Part shown: positions 15,957 to 22,853 of the stretch, piece by piece
Layout of the letters: every line of letters begins with the position of its first letter
Numbering within the stretch: the stretch's first letter is position 1
Assembly: GCA_024635465.1 (NCBI GenBank)
Contig: JAGXIS010000029.1
Span: 1-23,550, forward strand
Length of the DNA: 23,550 nucleotides
Direction: 5' to 3'
DNA from: Bacteroidota bacterium
GTDB lineage: Bacteria; Bacteroidota; Rhodothermia; Balneolales; Balneolaceae
Notes under the pieces: generated by a model
Databases searched by the model: none
What the model saw: only the letters and a program-made list of their open reading frames with translations
What the model was told of the DNA's origin: nothing
Position numbers and translations under genes: made by a program

Positions 15957-16937
15957 ATGAGTAGAAGGGATAAAATCATCAATTACTGGAAGAACTTTTC
16001 TAGGAGCCCTCGTGGCCAGCTCATTAAAAAATTTGTTAGAAGGGGTGTAATTACGGCCATTATTGCTGTTATCATCTATCAGATTATTGATATTGGAGTA
16101 GGTGAAGTTATTCGCAATTTACCAACTCAACCACTTTTTTATTTTCTCTTCTTTATACTCTATCTATCCCTTCCTTCTGCTGAAGTATTCATCTATCGGC
16201 AGATATGGCCTGTAAAAAAATGGCAACTTTTTAAAACTTTCCTAACAAAGCGAATCTATAACGATGAAGTTATGGGATACTCGGGTGAGTTTTATCTATT
16301 CATGTGGGCTAGAAAATATCTAACCGAGTCGGATAAGGAGATACTCAAAAATATAAGAGACAATAATATTTTATCTGCTATTAACTCTAATCTGGTAACC
16401 GTTGTTTTAATATCCGTTTTAGTGTTTGCTGATATCATTGAATTAGAGGAGTTGATAGGCAATGTAGATCTCTTTTATATAATTACCCTGGTTGTTGTCG
16501 GAATTGCAATTATTGCACTGATTATTCAATTCAGAAAATATTTATTTGATCTTCCTTTTAAAAAAGCCTGCATTATTTTTTCCATATATATGTCAAGATT
16601 CGTTATTCATAATGGATTGATGATGGTTTTGTGGGCGACTGTGATGCCGGAAATTCCACTCACTACCTGGTTTATATTTGTAGCCATCATGATCATAGTG
16701 AATAGAATACCTATACTACCGAGCAGAGATTTGATATTTATGCTTGCAGGTATAGAGTTATCCAGAGTTTTAGATATGACTACTGCTGCGGTTGCAGGTA
16801 TGTTGCTTGTGTATAGCGCGCTTAAAAAAATTACAAACCTTATCATATTTCTTCTGCTATCCTACTCTTCAGAAGATGAAGATTTAAAAAAAATTGCAAA
16901 AGAGAAGGGTTCTCTTCCTTTTATATCCGATGATTAA
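15957..16937 (+). CDS. polytopic membrane protein partner of the Stealth enzyme, unknown
   Basis: This 326-residue protein starts at ATG 15957 (TTG at 15954 gives one more residue). It opens with a basic cytoplasmic N-terminus of about 29 residues. About seven or eight hydrophobic helices follow, near 30-49, 59-79, 143-160, 172-192, 202-226, 234-255, 258-272 and 275-303. The loop at about 80-140 is long and polar, with WPVKKW and EVMGYSGEFYLF. The late segment NRIPILPSRDLIFMLAGIEL (249-268), followed by a hydrophobic stretch, vaguely recalls the C-terminal half of lysylphosphatidylglycerol-synthase-type (UPF0104) flippase domains. This is only an impression. It ends in an acidic tail. Being 41 bases behind the Stealth gene suggests a role in export or assembly of the same glycan. 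Confidence 0.65.
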   Translation: MSRRDKIINYWKNFSRSPRGQLIKKFVRRGVITAIIAVIIYQIIDIGVGEVIRNLPTQPLFYFLFFILYLSLPSAEVFIYRQIWPVKKWQLFKTFLTKRIYNDEVMGYSGEFYLFMWARKYLTESDKEILKNIRDNNILSAINSNLVTVVLISVLVFADIIELEELIGNVDLFYIITLVVVGIAIIALIIQFRKYLFDLPFKKACIIFSIYMSRFVIHNGLMMVLWATVMPEIPLTTWFIFVAIMIIVNRIPILPSRDLIFMLAGIELSRVLDMTTAAVAGMLLVYSALKKITNLIIFLLLSYSSEDEDLKKIAKEKGSLPFISDD

Positions 16938-17003
16938 GTCGGAGTATTTGTACTAAAAAAAGCCTCGTCCCGGAAACCGGATCATTCTATTGGGGATGTA
17001 TCT

Positions 17004-17028
17004 GTCACATTATAAAAAGTGACCTTTT
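17004..17028. terminator. weak hairpin between convergent genes
   Basis: GTCAC (17004-17008) and GTGAC (17019-17023) can form a 5-bp stem with an A/T loop, followed on the + strand by CTTTT. It lies after the Stealth-pair gene and just beyond the stop of the convergent TonB-dependent receptor. The short stem makes it a weak call. Confidence 0.3.
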
Positions 17029-19279
17029 AGAAATAGAGTCTGTATAGTAGTGATATATTTCGACCGGGTTCCGGAAAGACCTCCTTTAACCGGGATAGAT
17101 GGTTTCTATATTCTATGTTCGTCAGATTATTGATATTTATAGAAATTGTATGAATACGATTTCCGGTTGTACTAAATCTGTATTCTGATCGAAGACCAAT
17201 CAAAGTGTAAGCATCAGTTGGTTCTTCAAATTGTGATACTTGATCCTGTTCTGATGCAAATCTGATATGTCCCCCTAAAGAGAAAGATCTGTGTACGTAG
17301 TTAAGTCCTAAGGTAGCCTGAAAGGGTGGTATCATGGGAAGATAACCACGATCTGAATCGCTCCCTTCTAATGTCATTTCCTCGTTTGTAAGGTCTCTTT
17401 TTCCAATTGTATAAGAGAACGATGTATTTGCAACAAATCTGGACAATACCTTAAACTCTGATTGTGCTTCAAAGCCATATATAACTGCTTGGACGCCTTC
17501 AAATTGATAGTCATTAAGTGAGGGGAAAAATATATTATCGCGTCCGGTATCTCTTGGAAAGATGAAATTTGTGAAATCATTGTGATAACCGGATAGTTCT
17601 ATGGTTGCATCAGAACTTCTGTATCTTAAAAATAACTCTTTTCCAATTCCACGTTCTGCTTCTAAATCAGGATTGCCGATTTCAAATGAATACGCAGCTA
17701 CGTGAGGACCCTGGGAATAGAGCTCATCAGTGGTTGGGGGCCGAAATGAATGCATAAATGTTGTCCCTGCATAGAATCCCTGTCCAAAATTATAAATTAA
17801 GGAGCCCGATGTTGCCAGGCCAAGGTACGTGCGCTGCCGGATATCACCGATTCTGGAATTAGGTTGATCCTCTTTAGGGATTTCCGCATGATAGTCAAGA
17901 CGCGCACCCAGTTCAACGTGTAATGGACCGATGTCTGTTTCCTGAATGGTAAAAGTGGAAAGACTGACTCCGTTTGATTCAATATTGAAACGGTCAAAAA
18001 CAAACGTGTCATGAAATTCACCCCAGACTCCAATAATGCCATCGTCGAATCCACCCATTCCTCTATGACGACCTTTAAGGGTGATGTTGGCACTGTTCTT
18101 TGTATACTCTGTACCTATAATATTTGAGGTTTCCAATTCTTTATGATTGTAATATCTGTATGAAAGTTGTGCTTCAAGGTACTTGAGAAAGTGATCCTCA
18201 AAAAGAATTTCAGATTTATTTTCTACCTGAAATTTTCGCATTTCAATATTCACACCATTAGGATGCCCCCCGATTGGATCCGGTGGAATCCCATAATTAC
18301 TTAAATAGGATGAAACTGCCAAACCCGAATAGCCCCAAGGTCTGATAAAACTAAGTCCGGCTGAACTGTTCGAGGAAAGGTAATTGGAATTTGAAATCTT
18401 TTCGGAAGGTGCCCTGAAATCATCTCCATACCTTCCATTTATATCAATATTTAAAACTTTATCATCCATTGGTATGGATAGTGTTCCGGCTAATGAGGCT
18501 CCATTATTTACGGATGCAAGTTGTGAAGTAACTGTCCCATTAAATTCCGAGGGTACCGTGGTTGCAATTTGATTCCTGACTACATTTATAACCCCACCAA
18601 TTGCATTAGAACCATATGCAAGAGCCGCCGGGCCTCTTGCTATTTCAATTTCATTTGCACTAATAGGATCAACACTGACCGCATGATCCGCTGAAGAGGC
18701 TGAGAAATCGCCTGTTCGTTCTCCATCTTGAAGAATAAGCACTCTTTCATCTCCTAATCCTCGGATAACCGGGCGCGCCGGAGCAGCACCCATGGTACGC
18801 TGATCAAAGCCGGGTTGTGATGACAGAGTCTCAGAGAGTGTAGAACCTAGATTTCTTCGTAATGACGATCCGGTAAGTTTGATAGAGGCATGTTCCAAAT
18901 TAGCACCGCGTGGATTCTCAGCATTTGCTACAACTTCTATACTTTGACCCGTAAGCATCGTAGGTCTCAATTGGATTTCTATCTCACTGTCTGTGTTATC
19001 TGTTACGGTAAATGTGACTGATTTTCCGGCATAACCTATTCTATGTATCACTAATGAATAGGTTCCGGCTGGAACATTTTGAATTCTAAAATAACCATCT
19101 CTATCTGTATTAGAGAATCGATTGATCTCCTCCAGATGCACATAGGCAAATGGAACAGGGTCGCCGGTCTCACCATCAGTGATAAGACCGGAAACTGAAC
19201 CTGAAATATCATACCCGACAACGCAAAGAGGACTCAGCAGTAGTAAAAGGATGATTATTAACTGAGAATAAGTCTTCAT
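17027..19279 (-). CDS. TonB-dependent outer-membrane receptor, ZnuD-like
   Basis: This 750-residue receptor has a signal peptide (about 1-22), then a carboxypeptidase-regulatory-like beta-sandwich (about 28-105) with DGYFRIQNVPAGTYSL. The plug domain (about 125-236) carries PVIRGLGDERVLILQDG (170-186), SADHAVSVDP (196-205) and the ARGPAALAYGSNAIGGVINVV signature (214-234). A 22-strand type barrel ends in YRLYF, with the terminal Phe expected for outer-membrane insertion. The DHAVSVDP block and the wording of the plug recall ZnuD-type zinc receptors; copper or another metal is equally possible, and no dense His loop was seen. Import would be energised by TonB. It starts 23 bases after the stop of the Asp/His-rich lipoprotein gene, which supports a shared operon. 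Confidence 0.85.
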   Translation of the reverse strand: MKTYSQLIIILLLLLSPLCVVGYDISGSVSGLITDGETGDPVPFAYVHLEEINRFSNTDRDGYFRIQNVPAGTYSLVIHRIGYAGKSVTFTVTDNTDSEIEIQLRPTMLTGQSIEVVANAENPRGANLEHASIKLTGSSLRRNLGSTLSETLSSQPGFDQRTMGAAPARPVIRGLGDERVLILQDGERTGDFSASSADHAVSVDPISANEIEIARGPAALAYGSNAIGGVINVVRNQIATTVPSEFNGTVTSQLASVNNGASLAGTLSIPMDDKVLNIDINGRYGDDFRAPSEKISNSNYLSSNSSAGLSFIRPWGYSGLAVSSYLSNYGIPPDPIGGHPNGVNIEMRKFQVENKSEILFEDHFLKYLEAQLSYRYYNHKELETSNIIGTEYTKNSANITLKGRHRGMGGFDDGIIGVWGEFHDTFVFDRFNIESNGVSLSTFTIQETDIGPLHVELGARLDYHAEIPKEDQPNSRIGDIRQRTYLGLATSGSLIYNFGQGFYAGTTFMHSFRPPTTDELYSQGPHVAAYSFEIGNPDLEAERGIGKELFLRYRSSDATIELSGYHNDFTNFIFPRDTGRDNIFFPSLNDYQFEGVQAVIYGFEAQSEFKVLSRFVANTSFSYTIGKRDLTNEEMTLEGSDSDRGYLPMIPPFQATLGLNYVHRSFSLGGHIRFASEQDQVSQFEEPTDAYTLIGLRSEYRFSTTGNRIHTISININNLTNIEYRNHLSRLKEVFPEPGRNISLLYRLYF

Positions 19280-19302
19280 TAATATTTCTTTCCAATAAAT
19301 TA

Positions 19303-19788
19303 TTATTGAGATTGGACCCCTAATACACGAACCTGAAAAGGTTGTGATTCAAAATCAGGATGACCATTGTGCATTAAATCAAAACGAATCGTTGTTTCAC
19401 CTTCCTCGATTCCAGTTAGTTGGAAAGTCCACTCATTCGCTCCGGTCACGGTTCCAAATGAGACTACATTACTGTTTTCGGCACTGTATTGAAGTGAAAA
19501 TCCTTCATCTGAATGTGGTGTAAATCTGTCTCCATCTTCTGAAATAAATTCAACTAAAATGGGACCTAAGGTAGTGCTTCGAGTTAATTCTATATGATTT
19601 CCACTGGTATATGTAACAGTGAATTCTTCTTGCATAGCTATTTCATTTTCATCTACTATTAAAACCAGCCCGACAGGAACTTCGTCGTGATCGTCATGAT
19701 TACTATCTGATCCGCAACCGGTTAATAATGAAAGAGAGAGGACAATTGTGATAAATGAAAATAGGGTGGCATTCTGTAAAAATTTCAT
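19303..19788 (-). CDS. Asp/His-rich lipoprotein of the metal-uptake operon
   Basis: This 161-residue lipoprotein has a signal ending LLTGC with the acylated Cys at 25, followed at once by the cluster NHDDHDE (30-36), a plausible metal-binding tether. The rest is beta-rich and Ig-like, with GANEWTFQLTGIEEGETTIRF near 117-136 and a C-terminal DLMHNGHPDFESQP (137-150) giving His140, His143 and Asp145. No enzyme motif is visible. Lipoproteins of this general kind occur next to ZnuD-like receptors, so a surface or periplasmic metal-capture partner is the best inference. It is placed between a small exported CxxC protein and the receptor, all on the minus strand. Confidence 0.72.
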   Translation of the reverse strand: MKFLQNATLFSFITIVLSLSLLTGCGSDSNHDDHDEVPVGLVLIVDENEIAMQEEFTVTYTSGNHIELTRSTTLGPILVEFISEDGDRFTPHSDEGFSLQYSAENSNVVSFGTVTGANEWTFQLTGIEEGETTIRFDLMHNGHPDFESQPFQVRVLGVQSQ

Positions 19789-19882
19789 AAGTTTTTAGAT
19801 TTTTTAAATGGGGTTTAAATACAATTACATGACCTAAATCACGGATTGTTAACGTATGTATAGAGTTGTATAGATAAAGATT

Positions 19883-20179
19883 TTAGGCGCGGGAGGGGGG
19901 GGCTCTATCTTTTATAATCCTTTCGAATGGGAGAAATGCAGTCAATACTATTCCATCCGAAACATCGGATAGGAGATGAAGTTCAGGACTTGAAAGAGTA
20001 ACAATTTCGTTATCAATTTTCACAGTTCCATCACACATGGAACAATCCAGATCGCCGATTTCAACAATTATCTCACCGGTATGAATAGTTAAATCATCAT
20101 GATGAACTGATGCCAGTGCAAGACCAATAAGTATTGCTACGACCGTGAGAAGCTTAATATGTGATAAAGATCTGATCAT
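19883..20179 (-). CDS. small exported CxxC protein with C-terminal RAPP motif, metal-related
   Basis: Starting at ATG 20177-20179 this is a 98-residue protein with a hydrophobic signal (about 8-24). HHDD (26-29) comes directly after the signal, a CSMC pair lies at 46-49, and the C-terminus is DRAPPSRA. Small proteins with a His/Cys pattern and an RxPP-type ending are often seen beside metal TonB receptors, resembling the DUF2946-like group; assignment is uncertain. An in-frame ATG at 20230 would add 17 residues, but it would put the GTGTATA dyad inside the coding region and add an unusual Ile/His-rich leader, so it is not preferred. The stop-proximal codons contain a run of eight G on the + strand (19895-19902). 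It is the first gene of the presumed operon with the lipoprotein and receptor. Confidence 0.6.
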   Translation of the reverse strand: MIRSLSHIKLLTVVAILIGLALASVHHDDLTIHTGEIIVEIGDLDCSMCDGTVKIDNEIVTLSSPELHLLSDVSDGIVLTAFLPFERIIKDRAPPSRA

Positions 20180-20194
20180 GATATGTATAACAAT

Positions 20195-20211
20195 GTGTAT
20201 AATATATACAC
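20195..20211. promoter_or_regulatory. GTGTATA-N3-TATACAC dyad, candidate metalloregulator operator
   Basis: A perfect 7-bp inverted repeat with ATA as the centre lies 15 bases upstream of the ATG of the small CxxC gene, at the head of the presumed metal-uptake operon. The position and 17-base size fit a Fur/Zur-type or similar operator. The exact consensus of such regulators in this lineage is not known to me. Confidence 0.5.
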
Positions 20212-20281
20212 TACAACGGAATATGTTCAACTAAATTCCTATAAATCTTGTAAAGTTGTTTCAAAATCTAATTCAGTGAAC

Positions 20282-21079
20282 TTAATCGCTAATATGGGCA
20301 ACAATTCGAAGCGGTGCGCCACTTCCATTCTTGATTTTCATAGGTAATGCAATGATATAGGCTCCGAATGGCGGCAATTGCTTCATATTTGCCACATTCT
20401 CAAAACCCGGAATATTCTGCTCAAACAGAATTTGATGAGTTTCAAAAAGTACTGACTGACCATAATCGAGACTTGGGGTATCGAGTCCGACGGCCTTGAT
20501 ATTGCGATTTTCGACAATCCAGGTGGCAGTGTCCGGATGAATGCCCGGAAAACTAAGATTTGCCACACCTTCTTCTCCTTTTAATTCAGTACCCAGATAA
20601 GCCTCAGCATCAGGCCAATACTGTCCCATTCCGGTATAAAAAAGTAAAATAGACTCATCCGGTATCGGCCCGTGTTCAGCTTCCCAGTTCAGCAGATCAT
20701 CAACTTCAAACTGATAATCACGATTCTGAGAAACCTTATCGGAACCATCTATAACCACTGCACGACCAGTTAACTGGTCGATTTCTAGCTCCTCCACAGT
20801 ACTACGTTCAGGATAAAAATGAATCGGAGCATCCAAATGAGTACCGCCATGTTCTGCAGAACTGAATGAAAATGATTCATAGTAAAACCCTCCATCCGTA
20901 ATCCCTACAAAAACTGTATCCATTTCGAACGTACTGGATGTAGGCCAGTAAAGCGTTTCTTCAGAGTAATCGTATGTAAGGTCTATCCAGCGACCATTTT
21001 CCCAATCGTTGGATTCAACCTTTGTACACATGGTTGTTAGTAGAGAAAAGAGTGAGATGAGGAGTAAATTTCTATTCAT
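20282..21079 (-). CDS. cyclase-family (kynurenine-formamidase-like) lipoprotein
   Basis: This 265-residue protein has a lipoprotein signal ending TTMC (Cys18). The mature part matches the cyclase/kynurenine formamidase-like family (PF04199). HGGTHLDAPIHF (77-88) is the metal-site motif, in which His77, His81 and Asp83 bind the metal ion. IDLTYDYSEET (32-42) is the usual first strand, and VGLDTPSLDYG lies near 196-206 with a later ETHQIL. Members hydrolyse N-formyl or ring amide bonds (kynurenine formamidase, isatin hydrolase). An exported lipid-anchored version acts outside the cytoplasm, so a role in tryptophan breakdown is unlikely without partners. It precedes the metal-uptake operon on the same strand, and the 102-base gap with its dyad argues for a separate promoter downstream. 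Confidence 0.83.
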   Translation of the reverse strand: MNRNLLLISLFSLLTTMCTKVESNDWENGRWIDLTYDYSEETLYWPTSSTFEMDTVFVGITDGGFYYESFSFSSAEHGGTHLDAPIHFYPERSTVEELEIDQLTGRAVVIDGSDKVSQNRDYQFEVDDLLNWEAEHGPIPDESILLFYTGMGQYWPDAEAYLGTELKGEEGVANLSFPGIHPDTATWIVENRNIKAVGLDTPSLDYGQSVLFETHQILFEQNIPGFENVANMKQLPPFGAYIIALPMKIKNGSGAPLRIVAHISD

Positions 21080-21166
21080 TTGCAGTTAGTATGATTAATA
21101 AATCGGTGGTATATAATGAAATTTTTAAAAATATTAAATGATTAAGTGGTTATGTCAATATCAGTA

Positions 21167-22354
21167 TTAACCGGGTTTTAGTGTGATGAGAGTAACCTGA
21201 GCGGGTGCATTGTATCTTACAGGAGAAAGTGTAAAACCGAGTCCATTATTAATATTGAGGAGCATTTGATCCAGGGTCCAGTACCCATTTACGTACTTTG
21301 TTTCGGCTCGTACTGCTGTTGCTTTATAGAAAAATAAAGGAATCCGTATTTGTCCCCCGTGTGTATGAGCCCCCAATATCAGGTGAACTTCTGACTCTTT
21401 TGACCGTTCAATCATACGATCCGTTGCCTGATGTGCAAACAATATATTTATAAAATCATCTTCTTCGTCAGTTAGCAGAGAATTGAGAGTATCCTGAGTA
21501 ATGCTTCTGCTGTAAAGTTCCGTAACTCCTGTAATTCTAATTGAATGGCCACTGTGATCAATTCTTGAATTTTCGTTCCGTAAAACTCTCACTCCATGCC
21601 TGTTCAATATCCCGGTGATAAATTCAGGATCGTTCCAAAAATCATGATCACCAAGAACAGCAAAAGTTCCGTATGTAGAATTTATATTCCCCAATGCGGA
21701 TGCACCTGCTTCAACATGATCCGAACCTGAAGTAATTAAATCCCCTCCAAAAAGTACCAGATCAGGTTCTAATTGATTGATACGATCCACATAACGAGCC
21801 ATTTTTCTTTCATCTGTATATGAGTCGGCATGCAGATCAGCAATATGAATAACTTTGAGTGGTGTAAAACCGGGATTTGTTGATTGAATCGTATGTTCTA
21901 TTGAAACAGTTGTGATGCGATGGGTATCCCATACGAGTTTGCCGGCAGTAAATAAGAGTGTGAAACATGTTAGTATCAAAAAAAGACCTGCAAATCGAAT
22001 CTGTAACCACTCTTTTGGATAAGATGAGTACTTTTTTACAAGGGGCAGAATCAAATCGTGCAGGATACACCAGTTAATCATGACACCGTTAAATATGAAA
22101 CCATACCAAAAAAGGTAGATCAATGGATCAGGAAATCCGTATCGGTCATGTGTTCCTGTGACCCCATACTGTATTAACCCCCATGCCGGATAAGCGAAGA
22201 AAAGGAGTGTGGCTAAACCGTAGATGAATTTATAGGTTCCGGCATGCTCCGTGTTGAGATAATTTACACTGCGAAAATAGCGGAAACTGAAATAGATAAA
22301 CAGAAATAAGAATATAATGGTGGCGTAAGACACCATTCGCAAAGACCAGGGCAT
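21167..22354 (-). CDS. membrane-anchored metallophosphoesterase, YkuE/YaeI-like
   Basis: This 395-residue protein has about four or five TM helices in the first 140 residues, then a calcineurin-like phosphoesterase domain. The metal blocks are IADLHAD (Asp173, His175), FGGDLI (Asp205), LGDHDFW (236-240), FAHQ (His308) and LGAHTHGGQ (His330, His332). The usual GNH[D/E] block reads GDHD here, with Asp replacing the metal-binding Asn. The AHTH block also has Ala where GHTH is common. The family acts on phosphoester bonds, including UDP-diacylglucosamine or phospholipid-type substrates in some members. Membrane anchoring places the catalytic domain beside the inner membrane. It is divergent from the gene at 22519. 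Confidence 0.85.
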   Translation of the reverse strand: MPWSLRMVSYATIIFLFLFIYFSFRYFRSVNYLNTEHAGTYKFIYGLATLLFFAYPAWGLIQYGVTGTHDRYGFPDPLIYLFWYGFIFNGVMINWCILHDLILPLVKKYSSYPKEWLQIRFAGLFLILTCFTLLFTAGKLVWDTHRITTVSIEHTIQSTNPGFTPLKVIHIADLHADSYTDERKMARYVDRINQLEPDLVLFGGDLITSGSDHVEAGASALGNINSTYGTFAVLGDHDFWNDPEFITGILNRHGVRVLRNENSRIDHSGHSIRITGVTELYSRSITQDTLNSLLTDEEDDFINILFAHQATDRMIERSKESEVHLILGAHTHGGQIRIPLFFYKATAVRAETKYVNGYWTLDQMLLNINNGLGFTLSPVRYNAPAQVTLITLKPG

Positions 22355-22428
22355 AACTGTAAATTAGATGTACTGTAGATTAAACGATAAGATATAAATA
22401 GTTTTGATAATAATTTGCGCCGGTTCAG

Positions 22429-22456
22429 ACTGCTCCGACCATTCGGGGAGCGCAGT
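22429..22456. other. GC-rich structured island in an AT-rich divergent gap
   Basis: The 164-base gap 22355-22518 is AT-rich except for about 22417-22467. Within it ACTGCTCC (22429-22436) pairs with GGAG (22447-22450) and CAGT (22453-22456), with a CG bulge, making an 8-bp bulged hairpin. No T tract follows on either strand. It could be part of a leader RNA, an operator or a degenerate interspersed repeat. Confidence 0.35.
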
Positions 22457-22518
22457 TTCGACGCTTTTGGTTGGTAGAAACATTATCATCTAGTGTATCT
22501 AAATTTGAGAAATAGTTT

Positions 22519-22853
22519 ATGGAAATATTTGAGACTACCTATCAATGGTTTATGGGTTTAAGTGAGGACTATGGTGTAAACCCAATCATTTTTGGAGCCA
22601 TTTATTTGGGTGCTATTCCTTTTTTACGATTTCAGTTGGGTTTATAATCCGAAATTACAAACAAAACAGACCGATCACATTGCCTGTACTCAGTGCATCC
22701 GCCTGTTTTGTTTCTGCCTATGTATACTTGATGATAGCCGGGGAAAATGTCCCATGGTGGGTTTACGCAATAGTAGTTGCAATGTTGGTTTATGGAGGTT
22801 GGTCAACATACAATAAAGTTCAAAAACAGATACATACCGAGGAGATTGAATGA
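22519..22853 (+). pseudogene. small membrane protein, broken by a one-base frameshift in a T tract
   Basis: From ATG 22519 the reading frame encodes MEIFETTYQWFMGLSEDYG and continues to AIP, then after the T run at 22620-22625 it ends at TAA within nine codons (44 residues). If the run had seven T instead of six, the frame would continue from 22626 through two more TM helices to TGA 22851-22853. That gives a coherent protein of about 111 residues with three TM helices and a charged IHTEEIE tail. The restored frame overlaps the start of the next gene by ATGA, which is typical of a translationally coupled pair. So the gene is real, and the break is either a sequencing or assembly indel or a genuine frameshift. 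The function is unknown; its partner is a flavoprotein reductase. Confidence 0.75.

Noticed and set aside
17374..18572. Several short open frames within the TonB receptor gene
   Set aside because: All are other-frame shadows of the 750-residue receptor, which is uninterrupted.
22592..22816. Alternative + frame inside the frameshifted membrane gene
   Set aside because: It is out of frame with both coherent halves and lacks TM-like composition; the frameshift explanation is better.
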